Positions 23,729 through 36,527 of a stretch of DNA of 64,000 nt are shown here, piece after piece. Under the pieces are notes generated by a model. That model was not told where the DNA came from. It saw only the letters and a program-made list of their open reading frames with translations, and searched no databases. Every line of letters begins with the position of its first letter. Within the stretch, counting starts at the first letter, position 1. This stretch comes from Haliotis asinina. Taxonomy: Eukaryota; Mollusca; Gastropoda; Lepetellida; Haliotidae. A program made the position numbers and the translations under genes. Location of the stretch: assembly GCF_037392515.1 (NCBI RefSeq), contig NC_090291.1, positions 37,161,001-37,225,000 of the forward strand. Reading direction: 5' to 3'.

Positions 23729-24450
23729 ATGTCCCCCGCCGATAAAGACGATTGAAATATATATAACATATTCACTACTTTTTACTTTTTGGTCATACAC
23801 AAGATGCATGCAGTGACTGGTACCTGCATAATCACTCAGTGTAGGCTGTCGACAAAACTGAACATTGGTTGCAATGTTTGTAAAACGAACAAAGTGTCGT
23901 GGTCACACTGAAAATAAAATCAAGATCACCCAAATCGAATGGTGTTTATGTAATCCCCCAGTGTAGGTTGTCACCAAATTTCAAGACACTGAGTACAACA
24001 GCTTATGAGATATTGCTTTATCGAGAGTCGTGGTGACCTTGAAAATAAGATCAAGGTCACCCAAATCAATTGGTGTCCATGTAATCCCCCAGTGTAGGCT
24101 GTCATCAAATGTGGAGACATTGGGTATAACAGTTGATAAGATATCACGCTAACAAGAGTTTGAAGAGTGGTCAAAGAGTCGTGATGACCTTGAAACCAAG
24201 GTCAAGGTCATCCAAACTGACTATCCCCCAATGGAGGCTGTCACCAAATTTGGAGACATTGCGTACAACATCTCATGAGATATCGCGTTAACAAGAGTTT
24301 GAAGAGTGGTCAAAGGATCGGGGTGACCTTTAAAATAAGGTCAAGGTCACCCCAATCAACTGGTGTCTGTGTTATCTCCTAATGCAAGCTGTCACCAAAT
24401 TTGAAGACATTGTGTACAACAGTTCTAGAGATGTCGCTTTAACAAGAATC
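23729..24450. repeat. 140-150-bp tandem array with inverted TCAAGGTCA motifs
   Basis: About four units share CCCCCAGTGTAGGCTGTCA, CACCAAATTTGGAGACATTG and TAACAAGAGTTTGAAGAGTG. Each has TGACCTTGA or a near form followed by TCAAGGTCA, exact at 24034/24051 and 24185/24202, and with a changed left half at 24324/24341. The start GTCCCCCGCCGATAAAG resembles the end of the element at 49 kb. Confidence 0.82.
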
Positions 24451-24559
24451 GGGACGTACGTACAAACGCTGCTGAATACAAAAAATCTGTGGTTGTAATG
24501 AAGGCAGTTGGTAAATTCATTCTGTTGTTGTAATAATTTCATTGGTTGTCCCTTTGAGA

Positions 24560-25405
24560 CAAGACATCCGTAACAGTAACATAGTCAATGGGTGTCATTC
24601 AACAGACAAGAACTCCGTGATCGAAATATATTAATTGTGTGTCGTGTAAGACAAGAACTCCGTGATAGCAATAAAGAGAGTGGGTGGCATTTAAAGACAT
24701 GAAATAAATGGTAGTAACATATTCATCGGTTGTCACTTGAAGACGAGGAATCAGTGGTAGTAAAATATTTGTCAGTTGTCACTTGTAGATGAGAAATCAA
24801 TGGTAGTAACATGTTCATCGGTTGTCACTTGAAGAAAAGACATCAATGGTAGTAACATGTTCATCGGTTGTCACCTGAAGGAAAGACATCAGTGGTAGTA
24901 ACATGTTCATCGGTTGTCACCTGAAGGAAAGACATCAGTGGTAGTAATATATTCGTCGGTTGTCACTTGTGGGCATGAAATCAATGGTAGTGGCATATTC
25001 ATCGGTTGTCACCGGGAGACAAGAAATCAATTGTAGTAACATAATCAGATGTCTCTTGAAGGCAGTAATTCAGTTGTAGTAACATATTCATCGGTTGTCA
25101 CTTGCAGACAAGCATTCCATGGTTGCAATAAAGACACTTGGCGGCACGTGTAGGCAAGAAATCAATGGTTGCAATAAAGACACTTGGCGGCACGTGTAGG
25201 CAAGAAGAAATCAATGGTTGCAATACATTCATTGGGTGTCACTTGAAGACAAGAAATACATACTTTTAGTTACAATGTGGGCAGTGGTTGTCATTTGAAG
25301 CCAAGAAATGCATACTATTAGTTACAATGTGGGCAGTGGTTGTCATTTGAAGACAAGAAATCAAAGGTTGTAATGAAGGCAGTTGGTGTCACTTGAAGGC
25401 AAGAA
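24560..25405. repeat. ~46-bp minisatellite
   Basis: Units contain TCATCGGTTGTCACTTGAAG and ACAAGAAATCAATGGTAGTA with ACATGT. Later units drift to GGTTGCAATAAAGACACTTG. Confidence 0.85.
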
Positions 25406-26235
25406 CTTGGCATTAATTCACAATAATGTTTACATGGGGTAAAATGATCAAATGTACATGTATGTATTATAAACGGACCGAGCTGTATTGCGTTTGAATC
25501 TTCTTAAATAATCTTTGAAAGTCGGTTCCATAACACTGAATAGTTGCTCTGCACCCTTAGTCATTCTTAGTACGAAACCTGACAAGGAAATTCAGACATA
25601 TATGCTTAATAAGAGTGTGTTTATATGTTTGACAATTTTTAACCTGAACGCACCATATTGTTGTAAAAATTGTTTGTTAAATAATGTTCCAAAACAAAAC
25701 ACTTCCTTTGATTGTTTCCTGGTTGGGTTTAATTGCTTCACAAATGTTAGTTTAATTGCTATTAATACCTGAGTAATTTGCACTTCGGATAAGAACCATG
25801 TTGTTCCCGTGAAAAGTAAACTTACAATAAGGGTCACAGCTCTGAAGATCAATACAGGTTCTCAACCAATCATAATCCTGATTATCAACATCTCAGCCAA
25901 TCACAGTGCGGCTTACGGCAGATCTTCTCGCTGGTATCCAACTTGGCGGAGTTTGATTCAACACTGAGAGTTTACCCAACACACCACAATATCGCAGATG
26001 TACTCGGACTGGCTCCCCTTCCCCCGGGCCCCCATTTCCGGGTGGGGGTCGTACACTAGTTGAGGAACTAGGAAGTGCCGTCACTGTCGCATTGATATAA
26101 ACATCTACATGTTGTGAGGTAAAACACGAACGCAGTACGAACCAAGTTGCCAGGACACGCCATGGAGTGACGTATCGTGGGGAAAAGTATGGAGTTTTGG
26201 CTGCTAGGAAATAGTTTTAATAAGACATTGTTCGT
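25406..26235. other. Intergenic DNA
   Basis: Two CCAAT boxes and an inverted pair of open frames of 85-86 codons, none convincing. Confidence 0.45.
25862..25912. promoter_or_regulatory. Two CCAAT boxes of unknown use
   Basis: CAACCAATCATA and AGCCAATCACAG lie about 30 bp apart. No gene is recognisable on either side, so this is only a possible promoter. Confidence 0.15.
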
Positions 26236-26485
26236 TTAACATATATTAATTATCATACATACATACATACATACATACATACATACATACATACATACAT
26301 ACATACATACATACATACATACATACATACATACATACATACATGAAATTCTGACGTGCGCTCTACGTAAACTGCATTTCATTTCGTACTCAAACCTCGA
26401 CGCTACAATACTGTAACAATACTAACATATATTGATTATCATACATACATACATACATACATACATACATACATACATACATACA

Positions 26486-26519
<34 letters not shown>

Positions 26520-26613
26520 AAATTCTGACGTGCGCTCTACGTAAACTCCATTTCATTTCGTACTCAAACCTCGACGCTACAATACTGTAACAATACTAAC
26601 ATATATTAATTAT

Positions 26614-26663
<50 letters not shown>

Positions 26664-26760
26664 TACATACACACATACATACATACATACATAAAATTCT
26701 GACGTGCGCTCTACGTAAACTCCATTTCATTTCGTACTCAAACCTCGACGCTACAATACT
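26236..26760. repeat. 174-bp tandem repeat carrying CATA microsatellites
   Basis: The block CTGACGTGCGCTCTACGTAA recurs at 26351, 26525 and 26699, exactly 174 bp apart. Each repeat ends in a CATA run; the third run contains a CACACA stretch. Confidence 0.9.
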
Positions 26761-26900
26761 GTAACAATACTGCACACGAAACGTCAGAATACTGTAACAA
26801 TACCACACATGACACGCCGTAATACTGTAACAATACCACACATGACACACCTCAATACTGTAACAATACTACGCATGAAATCTCACAATACTTTAACAAC
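26760..26900. repeat. ~38-bp degenerate tandem repeat
   Basis: AATACTGTAACAATACCACA with CATGACAC recurs four times, continuing the end of the 174-bp unit. Confidence 0.75.
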
Positions 26901-27059
26901 GTATAAGTGCATAACGCGATGTGTATTATCACTCATTTCTTTCTGACTTATCAGCAGTGCTTAAGCACTACTAGGCTTCAGGCTGAATACAAGTAAATAA
27001 TGCGAAAGTAGCCCAGCCCATTATGTTGCATCAGTGGAATAGAAAAGGCAGAATTGTGC

Positions 27060-27307
27060 ATATCTGTCTCTCGTCTTACGAGGGTTCCACACCTGTCCCA
27101 TCGATATCGAATGGACCTGTCCAAGCTACACGAAGTGGTGGACACCTGCTTCAGCAACATTCAGTGACGAACACCTGCCCCATGTAAAGCGCCATATTCC
27201 TGTTCAAATTGTGCAAGTGAGGGACATCTGCCACCAGTAAGCAGTACTAGTTATGTATTTCGTCACTTAGTTAGGCCTAATGACGAATCCAGAATACCTT
27301 CCCTAAC
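27060..27307. repeat. Degenerate minisatellite, left of the mariner element
   Basis: GACACCTG/GAACACCTGCCC motifs recur at uneven spacing; it is the left part of the array into which mariner inserted. Confidence 0.55.
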
Positions 27308-28508
27308 TACGAGGGGATGTCAGTAAGTTTTGAGCCTTGAGCATTTTTCATACCCAGGTGTCACAACCTATGGTACAACATTGAACCTTGGGGTGTAGCT
27401 GATGTGATATGTAAGTTTTGGTATCCTACTCTCAGAAGTTATTGAACAGCTCACATTGACAGAAAGAGACCCCCCTCACGGCATGAAAATGAATAAAATT
27501 GAGTATAGGGCAGTAATTACGTTTTTAGTTCTTGAAGGAAACTCGGCGAAGAACATTGAAGAAAGGCTTTCAGCAGTTTATGGGAAGTCTTCCCCTTCAT
27601 CTACTACCATCAAACGATGGGTCAATGAATTTAAGCATGGTAGAGAGAGTCTTGAAGATGACCCCCGTCCAGGTCGCCCAACAATAAGCACTAATCAGGA
27701 AAATATTGACAGAGTGCATAGACTTGTGCTGGAAAATCGTCGAATCACACATTTCGGCATTTCACACGGATCCATCGAGACAATTCTTCATGAACATCTC
27801 GTCATGTCTAAGGTGTGCGCAAGATGGGTGCCAAGAATGATTACAGATGAAATGAAGCAAACAAGGGTCACCATAAGCAACCCCATGCTAACCAGATACA
27901 ACAAGAATCCAGAAGATTTTCACTTGAGGCTAGTAACCTGTGATGAAGCCTGGATCCACCACTATGATCCTGAGAGCAAACAAGAATCCATGGAACGGAA
28001 ACATGTCACTTCTCCCAGGACCAAAAAAGTTCAAAACCTCCATATCAGTGCAGAAGGTAATGGCGACAGTCTTCTGGGATAGCAAAGGCGTCACCCACAT
28101 AGATTACTTACCAAAAGGAAGAACAATGAATCTTCTACATCAAGACAATGCTCCAGTACACACCTCTCGCGTTGCAGTCGCTGCTGTCCAGGAATGTGGG
28201 TACGAAATCTTGCCGCATCCCCGCTACTCTCCAGACCGGGCACCAAGTGATTACCATCTATTCCCAAATCTCTAAGAAACACTCGCGTGATCGTAGATTT
28301 CAGGATGATAATGAGCTTATTACTGCTACTGAGGCTTGGTTTGAGGACCAAAATGGCGCCTTCTTCAGAGATGGCATCAGCGCCTGGCAGAAAATATGGG
28401 ACAAGTGGCTTGACTCACAAAGGGACTATGTTGAAAAATAAATGTGGTTCATACCAATATTTTGTGTTTTTCTGTGCAAGGTTCAAAACTTATTGACATC
28501 CCCTCGTA
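27308..28508 (+). mobile_element. Mariner-type DNA transposon with both inverted repeats
   Basis: The ends are near-perfect inverted repeats of about 30 bp starting CGAGGGGATGTCA, with two mismatches that I can see, flanked by TA at 27308-27309 and 28507-28508 as expected for TA-targeting elements. The interior carries a mariner transposase remnant. The element sits inside a degenerate minisatellite: joining the flanks at a single TA gives CCCTAACTACGTGACAGACA, which is an ordinary unit of the array to its right. The near-identity of the ends suggests a fairly recent insertion; the broken reading frame suggests it can no longer move itself. Confidence 0.92.
27483..28441 (+). pseudogene. Mariner transposase, broken by two frameshifts
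   Basis: The frame begins MKMNKIEYRAV, a usual mariner start, and continues through a helix-turn-helix DNA-binding region to DDPRPGRP. The catalytic region shows all three acidic residues: TCDEAWIHHYD, then HQDNAPVHT, then YSPDRAPSDYHLFP. Thirty-four residues separate the second and third aspartates, the DD34D spacing of true mariners. The frame shifts by one base near 28020, just after the first aspartate block, and again near 28273, directly after the LFPNL motif, where an extra base also creates a stop. The second helix-turn-helix looks several residues short between RRIT and GISHGS. The C-terminal part ends with YVEK and a stop at 28439-28441. It is not translatable as one protein. Confidence 0.92.
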
Positions 28509-29060
28509 CGTGACAGACACTCTCCCAGCCACATCTAGTGACGAAATACAGAATATCTGAATACCTGGCCCAGGTACGTGACGGACACCTCTCCAAACTA
28601 AGTGACGGACATCTCTCCAAGCTACGTGACGGACACCACTCCAAGCTACGTGACGGACACCTCTCCCAGCTACGCATGCATGCCATGGGTATGCAACGAC
28701 TATACGCCTGTCATAACTTTGTCTAGTGACGAACAGCTGTCCTAGCTACGTCAAGTGACTGACACCTGCCCTGCCAATGTGTGGTAAGTGACAGATATCA
28801 TATCTGACCTGTCCTAACTGCGCCAATTTACAGAAGCCTGCCCTAGATACATGCAGTACCGAGCACCTGAAACAGCTTGTAACGAACACCTGTTTTAAGA
28901 ACATAGCGACGAATTTCCTGTGCTGTTCTTCTAGTGCTAGCCAACTGTTCATCTGGCGACGAGCGCCTTCTACGGTTAATATATAACGAACATTTCCTAT
29001 ACAGCTACGTCTACAGTGATTGAGATATAACACGCATGGTGTAGCCGGTGTGGCACGCAC
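28509..29060. repeat. 24-bp minisatellite, right of the mariner element
   Basis: The clean part (28560-28680) repeats CTACGTGACGGACACCTCTC with CAAG. Further right the units decay but GACACCTG and CTACGT persist. Confidence 0.75.
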
Positions 29061-29339
29061 TTTGATATTTACAGTCACAGTTCATGCACTGGCAAACGAT
29101 TCATTAATGGACCCCACGTTCTAAACAAGCTTATCCAATTATCATAACACTTAATCGATACACTGATCATTCGAATAGCTTCCCAATGCTGTAAGTAATT
29201 TGACGTGCTGTGTTAATGTTCACTGTCCCGTGGCCATGAACATCCTCAACCAGATGAGTACGTAACATTACTTGTGTGAGATGTGTTGACAGTGTGTATG
29301 GTGTAGCTGCACTTAAACTAACAATTCAGTTGCCTAACA

Positions 29340-30215
29340 AACACTGTGCTGTTGTGACGTATTATGACGTTGTCAGTGAGTCTTGTACTGAAGTGTGATT
29401 GTATTATGACGTATAATCTGCTTCAGTGTTGGTGACATGGTATCAGGAAGTGCCGTGTGCAGCAAAGATGCCATTGTCATTGTGACGTGTCATGTCGTAA
29501 CCGTGCTGTGTTGTGACGTGTCATGCGAAGTTTACTAACTGTGACGTGTCTTGCATTGTGGATCTCTTGTGACGTACCATGTGCCACAGTTTTGGTATGG
29601 CGTCATATGCTGTAGTCAAACTGTATCATGACGTGAGATATTATGTGCTGTTGATGAACTGTGGTTGCACGTGTATTGTTAGTGTATCGTGACGTGTCAT
29701 TTGCTGTAAGTGTTGCTGCACTGTGACACGCCATGTGTAGCAGTGTTACTGTATTGTGACGAGTCATGTGCTGTAGTCATATTGTGTTTTGACGTGTCAT
29801 GTGTAGTTTTGCTACTATTGGGGTGTGTCATGTGTTGTAATTGTTGCTGCAGTGTGACATGCCATGTGTAGCATTAATACTATATTGTGTGTGTCATGTG
29901 TAGTATTGTTATCGTATTGTTATGTGTCACGTGTAGTAATGTTACTGCATTGTGACGTGTCATGTGTGGCACTGTTACTGCATTCTGACGTGTCAGGTGC
30001 TGTAATTGTTACTGCATTGTGACGTATCATGTGTTGCGTGTGTTGCAGCATTGTGACTTGCCATGTGTTGTGCGTGTTACTGTATTGTGACGTGCCATGT
30101 GTTGTACGTGTTTCTGCATTGTGACGTGTTATGTGTTGCTATTTTGTGACGTGACGTGTCTTGCAAGTGTTTCTGCACTGTGACGTGTCATGTCTTGTAA
30201 GTGTTGTATTGTGGC
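29340..30215. repeat. TGACGT-rich degenerate tandem array
   Basis: Imperfect units of about 32-36 bp combine TTACTGCATTGTGACGTGTC with ATGTGTTGTA. I count about 18 TGACGT hexamers in under 900 bp, for example at 29483, 29514, 29953 and 30181. Confidence 0.8.
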
Positions 30216-30325
30216 GTTATACATCTGTAGTTTAGGTATGTTCGAGGTTTCATTGAGAAATGGAATGGAACTGAGAAGAACTTGCGCTGGGGGAATATAG
30301 CACATTCGTAGGACATGTATGTATG

Positions 30326-30327
<2 letters not shown>

Positions 30328-30373
<46 letters not shown>
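30328..30373. repeat. GT microsatellite
   Basis: Uninterrupted GT run. Confidence 0.96.
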
Positions 30374-30375
<2 letters not shown>

Positions 30376-31084
30376 CGTGCGTGCGTGTATACGTGCATGT
30401 ATGTTAGGTATGTTAGGTCGAACACAACTAGTTCTAAAATCTACCATATGGTTCTGTCAGAAAAAAAATATCACAATACGACTTTACAATTACACCGCCA
30501 TGCATGTAACGTCGCGTCTTATACAAGGGGATTGCAGCCACGCGGTATAACGAAGATCCAGCAAAGCGTAGTAAACCAGAACTCGCTGAATATTTTGTTA
30601 AGTTCTTTGACTGTGTGACATGAACACATTGATTGACAACACCAGTCGCTGGGTCGTGGGAGGGTTGTCACGTGACACTAGAGTACAGGACCATGGAGAT
30701 GTGCCTTGTCAACTGTGTATGTATAGCGAGTGGCCTTGATGGGTTTCGGTGGGTGGAGGGTGTTCGGGAGGGACGGACGGGCTGTGACGGGAGATTAATT
30801 ACAGCATGGAGGAATGGGATTAGGGCGTTATGTAGGGGTCTGGTTGGGTTGGGGAGGGTGCAAATCTGTCTAATGCATCCCATCCCCATGCTATGAACTG
30901 ATAACATATATAAGCGTGTCCCATAGCGAGAGATAGGACAACAAAGATCGGTCCATTTATCAAACAAATTGTAATGTTGTCGCTGACAGGGACAGGGAGC
31001 GCCATATGTATCGATTGGAAGGCACATCCTCTGATCAGAAATAACTACATAGCCAACTGCAGTGGTTTATCTGCACCAGTCATC
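30374..31084. other. Intergenic DNA
   Basis: No feature seen. Confidence 0.5.
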
Positions 31085-31152
31085 AGATAGAGGGGGTTCA
31101 ACGCGACCGACGGAGGGCTTCGGCAGTGGCGGGTTCGAATCCCGTCACTCAT
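31085..31152 (+). pseudogene. tRNA-like remnant before a GA microsatellite
   Basis: A good T-arm and B box (GCGGGTTCGAATCCCGT) follows GGAGGGCTTCGGCAGT, which looks like a long variable arm. The sequence where the 5' acceptor should lie does not pair with CACTCAT. It is probably a tRNA-derived relic. Confidence 0.4.
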
Positions 31153-31167
31153 TTTTCACCACTGCGC

Positions 31168-32800
<1,633 letters not shown>

Positions 32801-32890
32801 ATTGGTCCACAGTGACGGGTTTCTAAAACGAACCTGGTCACGTGATGCCAAGTATATAAGCAAGTGGGATTCCCCTGGCCACTTGTTGTT
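32801..32890 (+). promoter_or_regulatory. Core promoter of the large Maf gene
   Basis: Three elements stand in canonical order: an inverted CCAAT box (ATTGG) at 32801-32805, an E-box CACGTG at 32839-32844 and a TATA box TATATAAG at 32853-32860. A TATA box usually sets the start about 30 bp downstream, which gives a start near 32885, about 345 bp before the Maf ATG. The elements are seen directly; their use is inferred from order and spacing. Confidence 0.65.
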
Positions 32891-33230
32891 GCCTGCTCGA
32901 TCGGACTGTGCACATCGTGGTGGTTAGGCCCTTGAACCACCGACGATTGGACTCCGAGGCTCCCCGGTGTTGTCCACGCCGCTTCTGTGAGTACTGTGAG
33001 TTACTTACAGACTCAAGGTGAACGAGGAGGCCAGTCCGGGTGTTGGGATCACTCATTAGCTAGCTGACGGCCTTCACCAGTATTGTCTTGCTGCTTGCCG
33101 GCTGCCAGCTGATCTGCTAGCCGTCAGGTCGCCTGTGACCTACTTACACAGGAGAGAGAAGAGAGAGCACGGCAACACCCGGCAGTCAGACAGCCATTGC
33201 TCTTAACTCGGGTACAAACAGACGGCAGAC
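32885..33230 (+). other. Predicted 5' leader of the Maf mRNA
   Basis: Between the predicted transcription start and the Maf initiator I see no ATG, so the first AUG of the predicted mRNA is the Maf start. A GA-rich patch sits at about 33150-33166. No convincing intron signals are present. The exact 5' end is inferred from the TATA box. Confidence 0.5.
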
Positions 33231-34112
33231 ATGGAGAGCTTAGCAGAGGAGTACATTAATACATTCGATCTGGACCAGTTGGACTTTGCTGAAATCAAGC
33301 GTGAGTTTGACGGGAGGGTCCGGTCGGCTTGTTGTGTAGCCGATGCCCCTGGCCCAGTGAGCCCTGCGACCCCAGAATGCTGTCTACCTCCCTCCCCCGC
33401 GCTCACGGACGATCTTCCCAGCCCCAAGGAGCAGAAATCTTTGCTGGAAGACCTCAACTGGCTGCAGTGGAGTGCTGGTCTGCAACTGAACGCCCTGTGT
33501 GCTCCAGACTTCTCGCCGGAACATGCCCTAGAGGAAATCATAAATTCTGTGGAAAGTGCTCCTCCGTCTGTGGCAACGTCCATAGCGGACGAGGAGGAAG
33601 ATGACGATGACGACGACGAACTCATTACCGACTTTGATGACATTTCTGACGTTGAAGAGAAGGTGAAAAAAGAAGTCGACGACTCGCCTCAGGTCCCCCA
33701 AACAAAGTCACGTGCGAAACATGGTCGTGGAGAGCGTGTGACTCGTCTTGGTGATGAGGAGTTGGTGACGTTACCGGTGCGGGAGCTCAACAGACGCCTG
33801 CAAGGGTTCCCTAAAGACGAAGTTCTCAGGCTCAAGCAAAAACGCAGGACACTTAAAAACCGAGGCTACGCACAAAACTGTCGCTCTAAACGTCTGCAGC
33901 ATAAATACGAACTAGAAAACACGAACACGACATTACAGCAGCAGATTACATCCCTGCAGCGTCAGGTAAGCCACTTGACACGTGAACGAGACTTGTACAA
34001 GCAGCAGTGTGGCCTCTTGAGGTCACAGGTCAAGGCAGCAACACCCCCCAGGGGGAGTCGGGATGGCTCTGTCAGCAGTAGCTACCCTAGCTCTCCCGAC
34101 GACAACTTCTAA
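33231..34112 (+). CDS. maf: Large Maf bZIP transcription factor, intronless
   Basis: This 293-residue protein has the full large-Maf plan, so it should bind Maf recognition elements in the nucleus as a homodimer or as a heterodimer with other bZIP proteins. Residues 6-26 ([14 protein letters not shown], then IKRE) match the conserved N-terminal activation motif, and IKRE fits a SUMO consensus. A PPSP motif lies at 53-56, LLEDLNW at 71-77 and [11 protein letters not shown] at 94-104, all typical of large-Maf activation domains and absent from small Mafs. Residues 121-139 are very acidic. The extended homology region begins near 162 ([15 protein letters not shown]) and runs into the basic region, where [12 protein letters not shown] at 200-211 is the Maf signature. 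Leucines at 218, 225, 232 and 239 form the zipper. The start has G at -3 and +4 and is the first ATG I see after the predicted transcription start. A single-exon coding region is usual for large Mafs. The orthologue in flies is traffic jam, and in vertebrates MAF, MAFA, MAFB and NRL. It is shorter than most large Mafs. Confidence 0.95.
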   Translation: MESLAEEYINTFDLDQLDFAEIKREFDGRVRSACCVADAPGPVSPATPECCLPPSPALTDDLPSPKEQKSLLEDLNWLQWSAGLQLNALCAPDFSPEHALEEIINSVESAPPSVATSIADEEEDDDDDDELITDFDDISDVEEKVKKEVDDSPQVPQTKSRAKHGRGERVTRLGDEELVTLPVRELNRRLQGFPKDEVLRLKQKRRTLKNRGYAQNCRSKRLQHKYELENTNTTLQQQITSLQRQVSHLTRERDLYKQQCGLLRSQVKAATPPRGSRDGSVSSSYPSSPDDNF

Positions 34113-34481
34113 CCCTCCTTCCCTCCACCCTCCCTCCACCCAAGCTGACAGATGGGGACTTCATGCTGTGCCTAAATTCTGTGATTCTAATGCTAATTCA
34201 TTTTTTCTACATGGAGATTATATTTAGACTGTGCGTGCAAGTAAGGAGTGCTCGTGCCCGGTGCACGTGAATTGGTGTTGCCAGAACGAGGATTGAGTGC
34301 TAGCTAAGACCGACAGCGTGCAGCCGACATGGAAACCTCGCTGTTCAAGACTTGGATACTTGCCAGCTCAGCTGATCGTCTAACCAGTCCTGCCTCAGCG
34401 AAACTAGGTCATCGCATTCACTACACTACAAATACGTTATTTATTCTGCTAGACTTTTCAACAGTCTCCTCAACAATGCAA

Positions 34482-34487
34482 AATAAA
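34482..34487 (+). terminator. Candidate polyadenylation signal AATAAA (proximal)
   Basis: A canonical AATAAA hexamer lies about 370 bp after the Maf stop codon, followed by GTGTATCTACTGCAATGACT, which is mildly GT-rich. A distal ATTAAA at 36522-36527 just before an A run is an alternative. Choosing between them needs transcript data. Confidence 0.35.
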
Positions 34488-36521
34488 GTGTATCTACTGC
34501 AATGACTGTGCAGCGAAGCCTACCCACTACACAATTCACCATGGACTTTATGCCATATGCTGTTCGTCGACTCACGGCGCCTCCCGCTTGCTGGAAGTGT
34601 ATTGATTTTCTAGGTAGGCAACATATAGTCGATATGTCTTCTTTGTGTCGAACCCACTTACAAAGTGAATGCTTCGATGAATTATCGATCACACCAATGT
34701 TCCACAGATGTAGAGTTGCACACTGGCAAATAGCCCTGTAGTCGGTATCTGGTTTCTATACTTAGTGCTGTAAAGAACTTGTTTGTGGCTTTTGTCACAC
34801 CTAAACACTGTTACAATTTGTTAAAAAGTTTCTAGAATATATTGATTACTATTGAATGTCCACACCAGAATCCAGACATCATGCTATTTGACCATATCAA
34901 ACACATGTTCATTGTTTCAGTATTTTCCAGGTGTCATGTCTCAAATAGTATAATGTTTGTTTGACGGACGGACTAGTTGCCATTGAAAATCTTGTGATAA
35001 AAATATTCTGCCTTGAGCAGACTGAAACTGTGCTAATGCTGTCATAGTGTTGAGTTTCATGGTTGATTGTGTGATAGCGTGTCGCGTGACACTTTTTACC
35101 TTCCTTCCGCAGTCGCCACCTCTTGTTAGCGGTTACCAGTGTTACATCACATGAAGGTTCAAATGTTTATATTGTTAATTGATAATATTTAGTAGTTGAC
35201 ATTTTTATGGTTATTTCTGTAATTTAACCTGTTTTAGTTCACTGCATGTTTGATGTTGGTGTCGACTGTTGCAGCACTAACCTGAAAATAACACAGAACA
35301 TATCGACGTGTTAAACGTGTACATATTTCACTACTGCACGTGCACAGTAACACACGTGCGTGTGTCCCACTCTGTCACATTTCCTGTGCATTCTGTTACT
35401 AAATAGTGTTCAAGCACTATCGGATGTCTCCGGTGTGAAGACCTGACCAAGGGCAAACAACTCAGTAGTTTGCACGCGGGACACCTCCTTGACTGTGATA
35501 TATGTAAAATGTCAGTGCACTGACAGCCATGTTGCCATGGTGATGAATCTTTACTGCAGGAATGTGCTGTTATACCAATATACTGTCAGTTAAAGGCGAC
35601 TGGTGGGTACCGGACATGTCAGCCTATTTTGTAATGCTTATATTTCTCCCCACGATCGAGAAGTGTGCTGGGGAGAAGTTGATCTCGGACAAACCGGAAG
35701 ATGACGATTGACTATGAAACTGTGTGTGTGCATGTATGAACTGTGTAAGACTAAAACGACAAAAAAAGCAAAAACTAACATAAAAAGGGCCACAACAACC
35801 AAATACCTTGTATACGTTTATCTACATGTATGTATGTGTATGTATGAAAAAAAAATCCACAAAAAAAAATTATTCCTCATGTGGGAATGGGACAAAAAAA
35901 TAGCAAAAGAAGAAAAAAAGTACAAAAATACGAAAAAAAGCTTGGACGAGCAGATGTAACACAAGTGATGCTGGGTCCAGCTCTCGAACTTGCCAGTCAA
36001 ATTTTGTTGTCCCAGCTGGGACATTCGCACCTAACAAGGTGTGACCAAGCTTGACCAGGTCGGTTACCTCCCCCTGGCCTCGCGTGAATTCCATCCTCAC
36101 GTGTAGGTCGAAGGGATTGTCATGTATGATGTAAATCCCATGTCCACCGAGTGAGACGTCACCATATTGTCATCTCGAAGCGCCTCCTCGGGGGACCCTT
36201 TGTCAGGTTCAGTGATGTGTTGATTCATTGTAACATTCTGTCGTAAGTAAAGCTCTTAGTTGAATCTGAAAAAATGTGATATTACTTATGACACTGACAC
36301 TTATGTTAACATGTTACCATTTACTGTAAATAGTGTACATACCTGTTACGTGGGAGTTATCTCCCCTTGTTATGTCAGTAGGCGTCAGACTGAATGACCT
36401 GTCATTAAGAGTGTATCACGTATGTCTCAGAGCGTGACCCCCAGCAGGGGCACGTTGTTCACTGCATTTGTTGCTATTAGCTTTACCTATGGTTCAGATT
36501 GTCAGCTGACCTATTTAAAGC

Positions 36522-36527
36522 ATTAAA
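36522..36527 (+). terminator. Candidate polyadenylation signal ATTAAA (distal)
   Basis: ATTAAA is followed by GCATGAAAAAAACG. It lies at the point where repeat-free sequence gives way to SINE-rich DNA, which makes it a plausible distal end of a long Maf 3' UTR. Confidence 0.25.

Noticed and set aside
31085..31152. Functional tRNA gene
   Set aside because: The T-arm is good but the acceptor stem cannot form.
33203..33643. 146-codon minus-strand frame opposite Maf
   Set aside because: It is the antisense of the Maf coding region; its serine run is the complement of the Asp/Glu tract.
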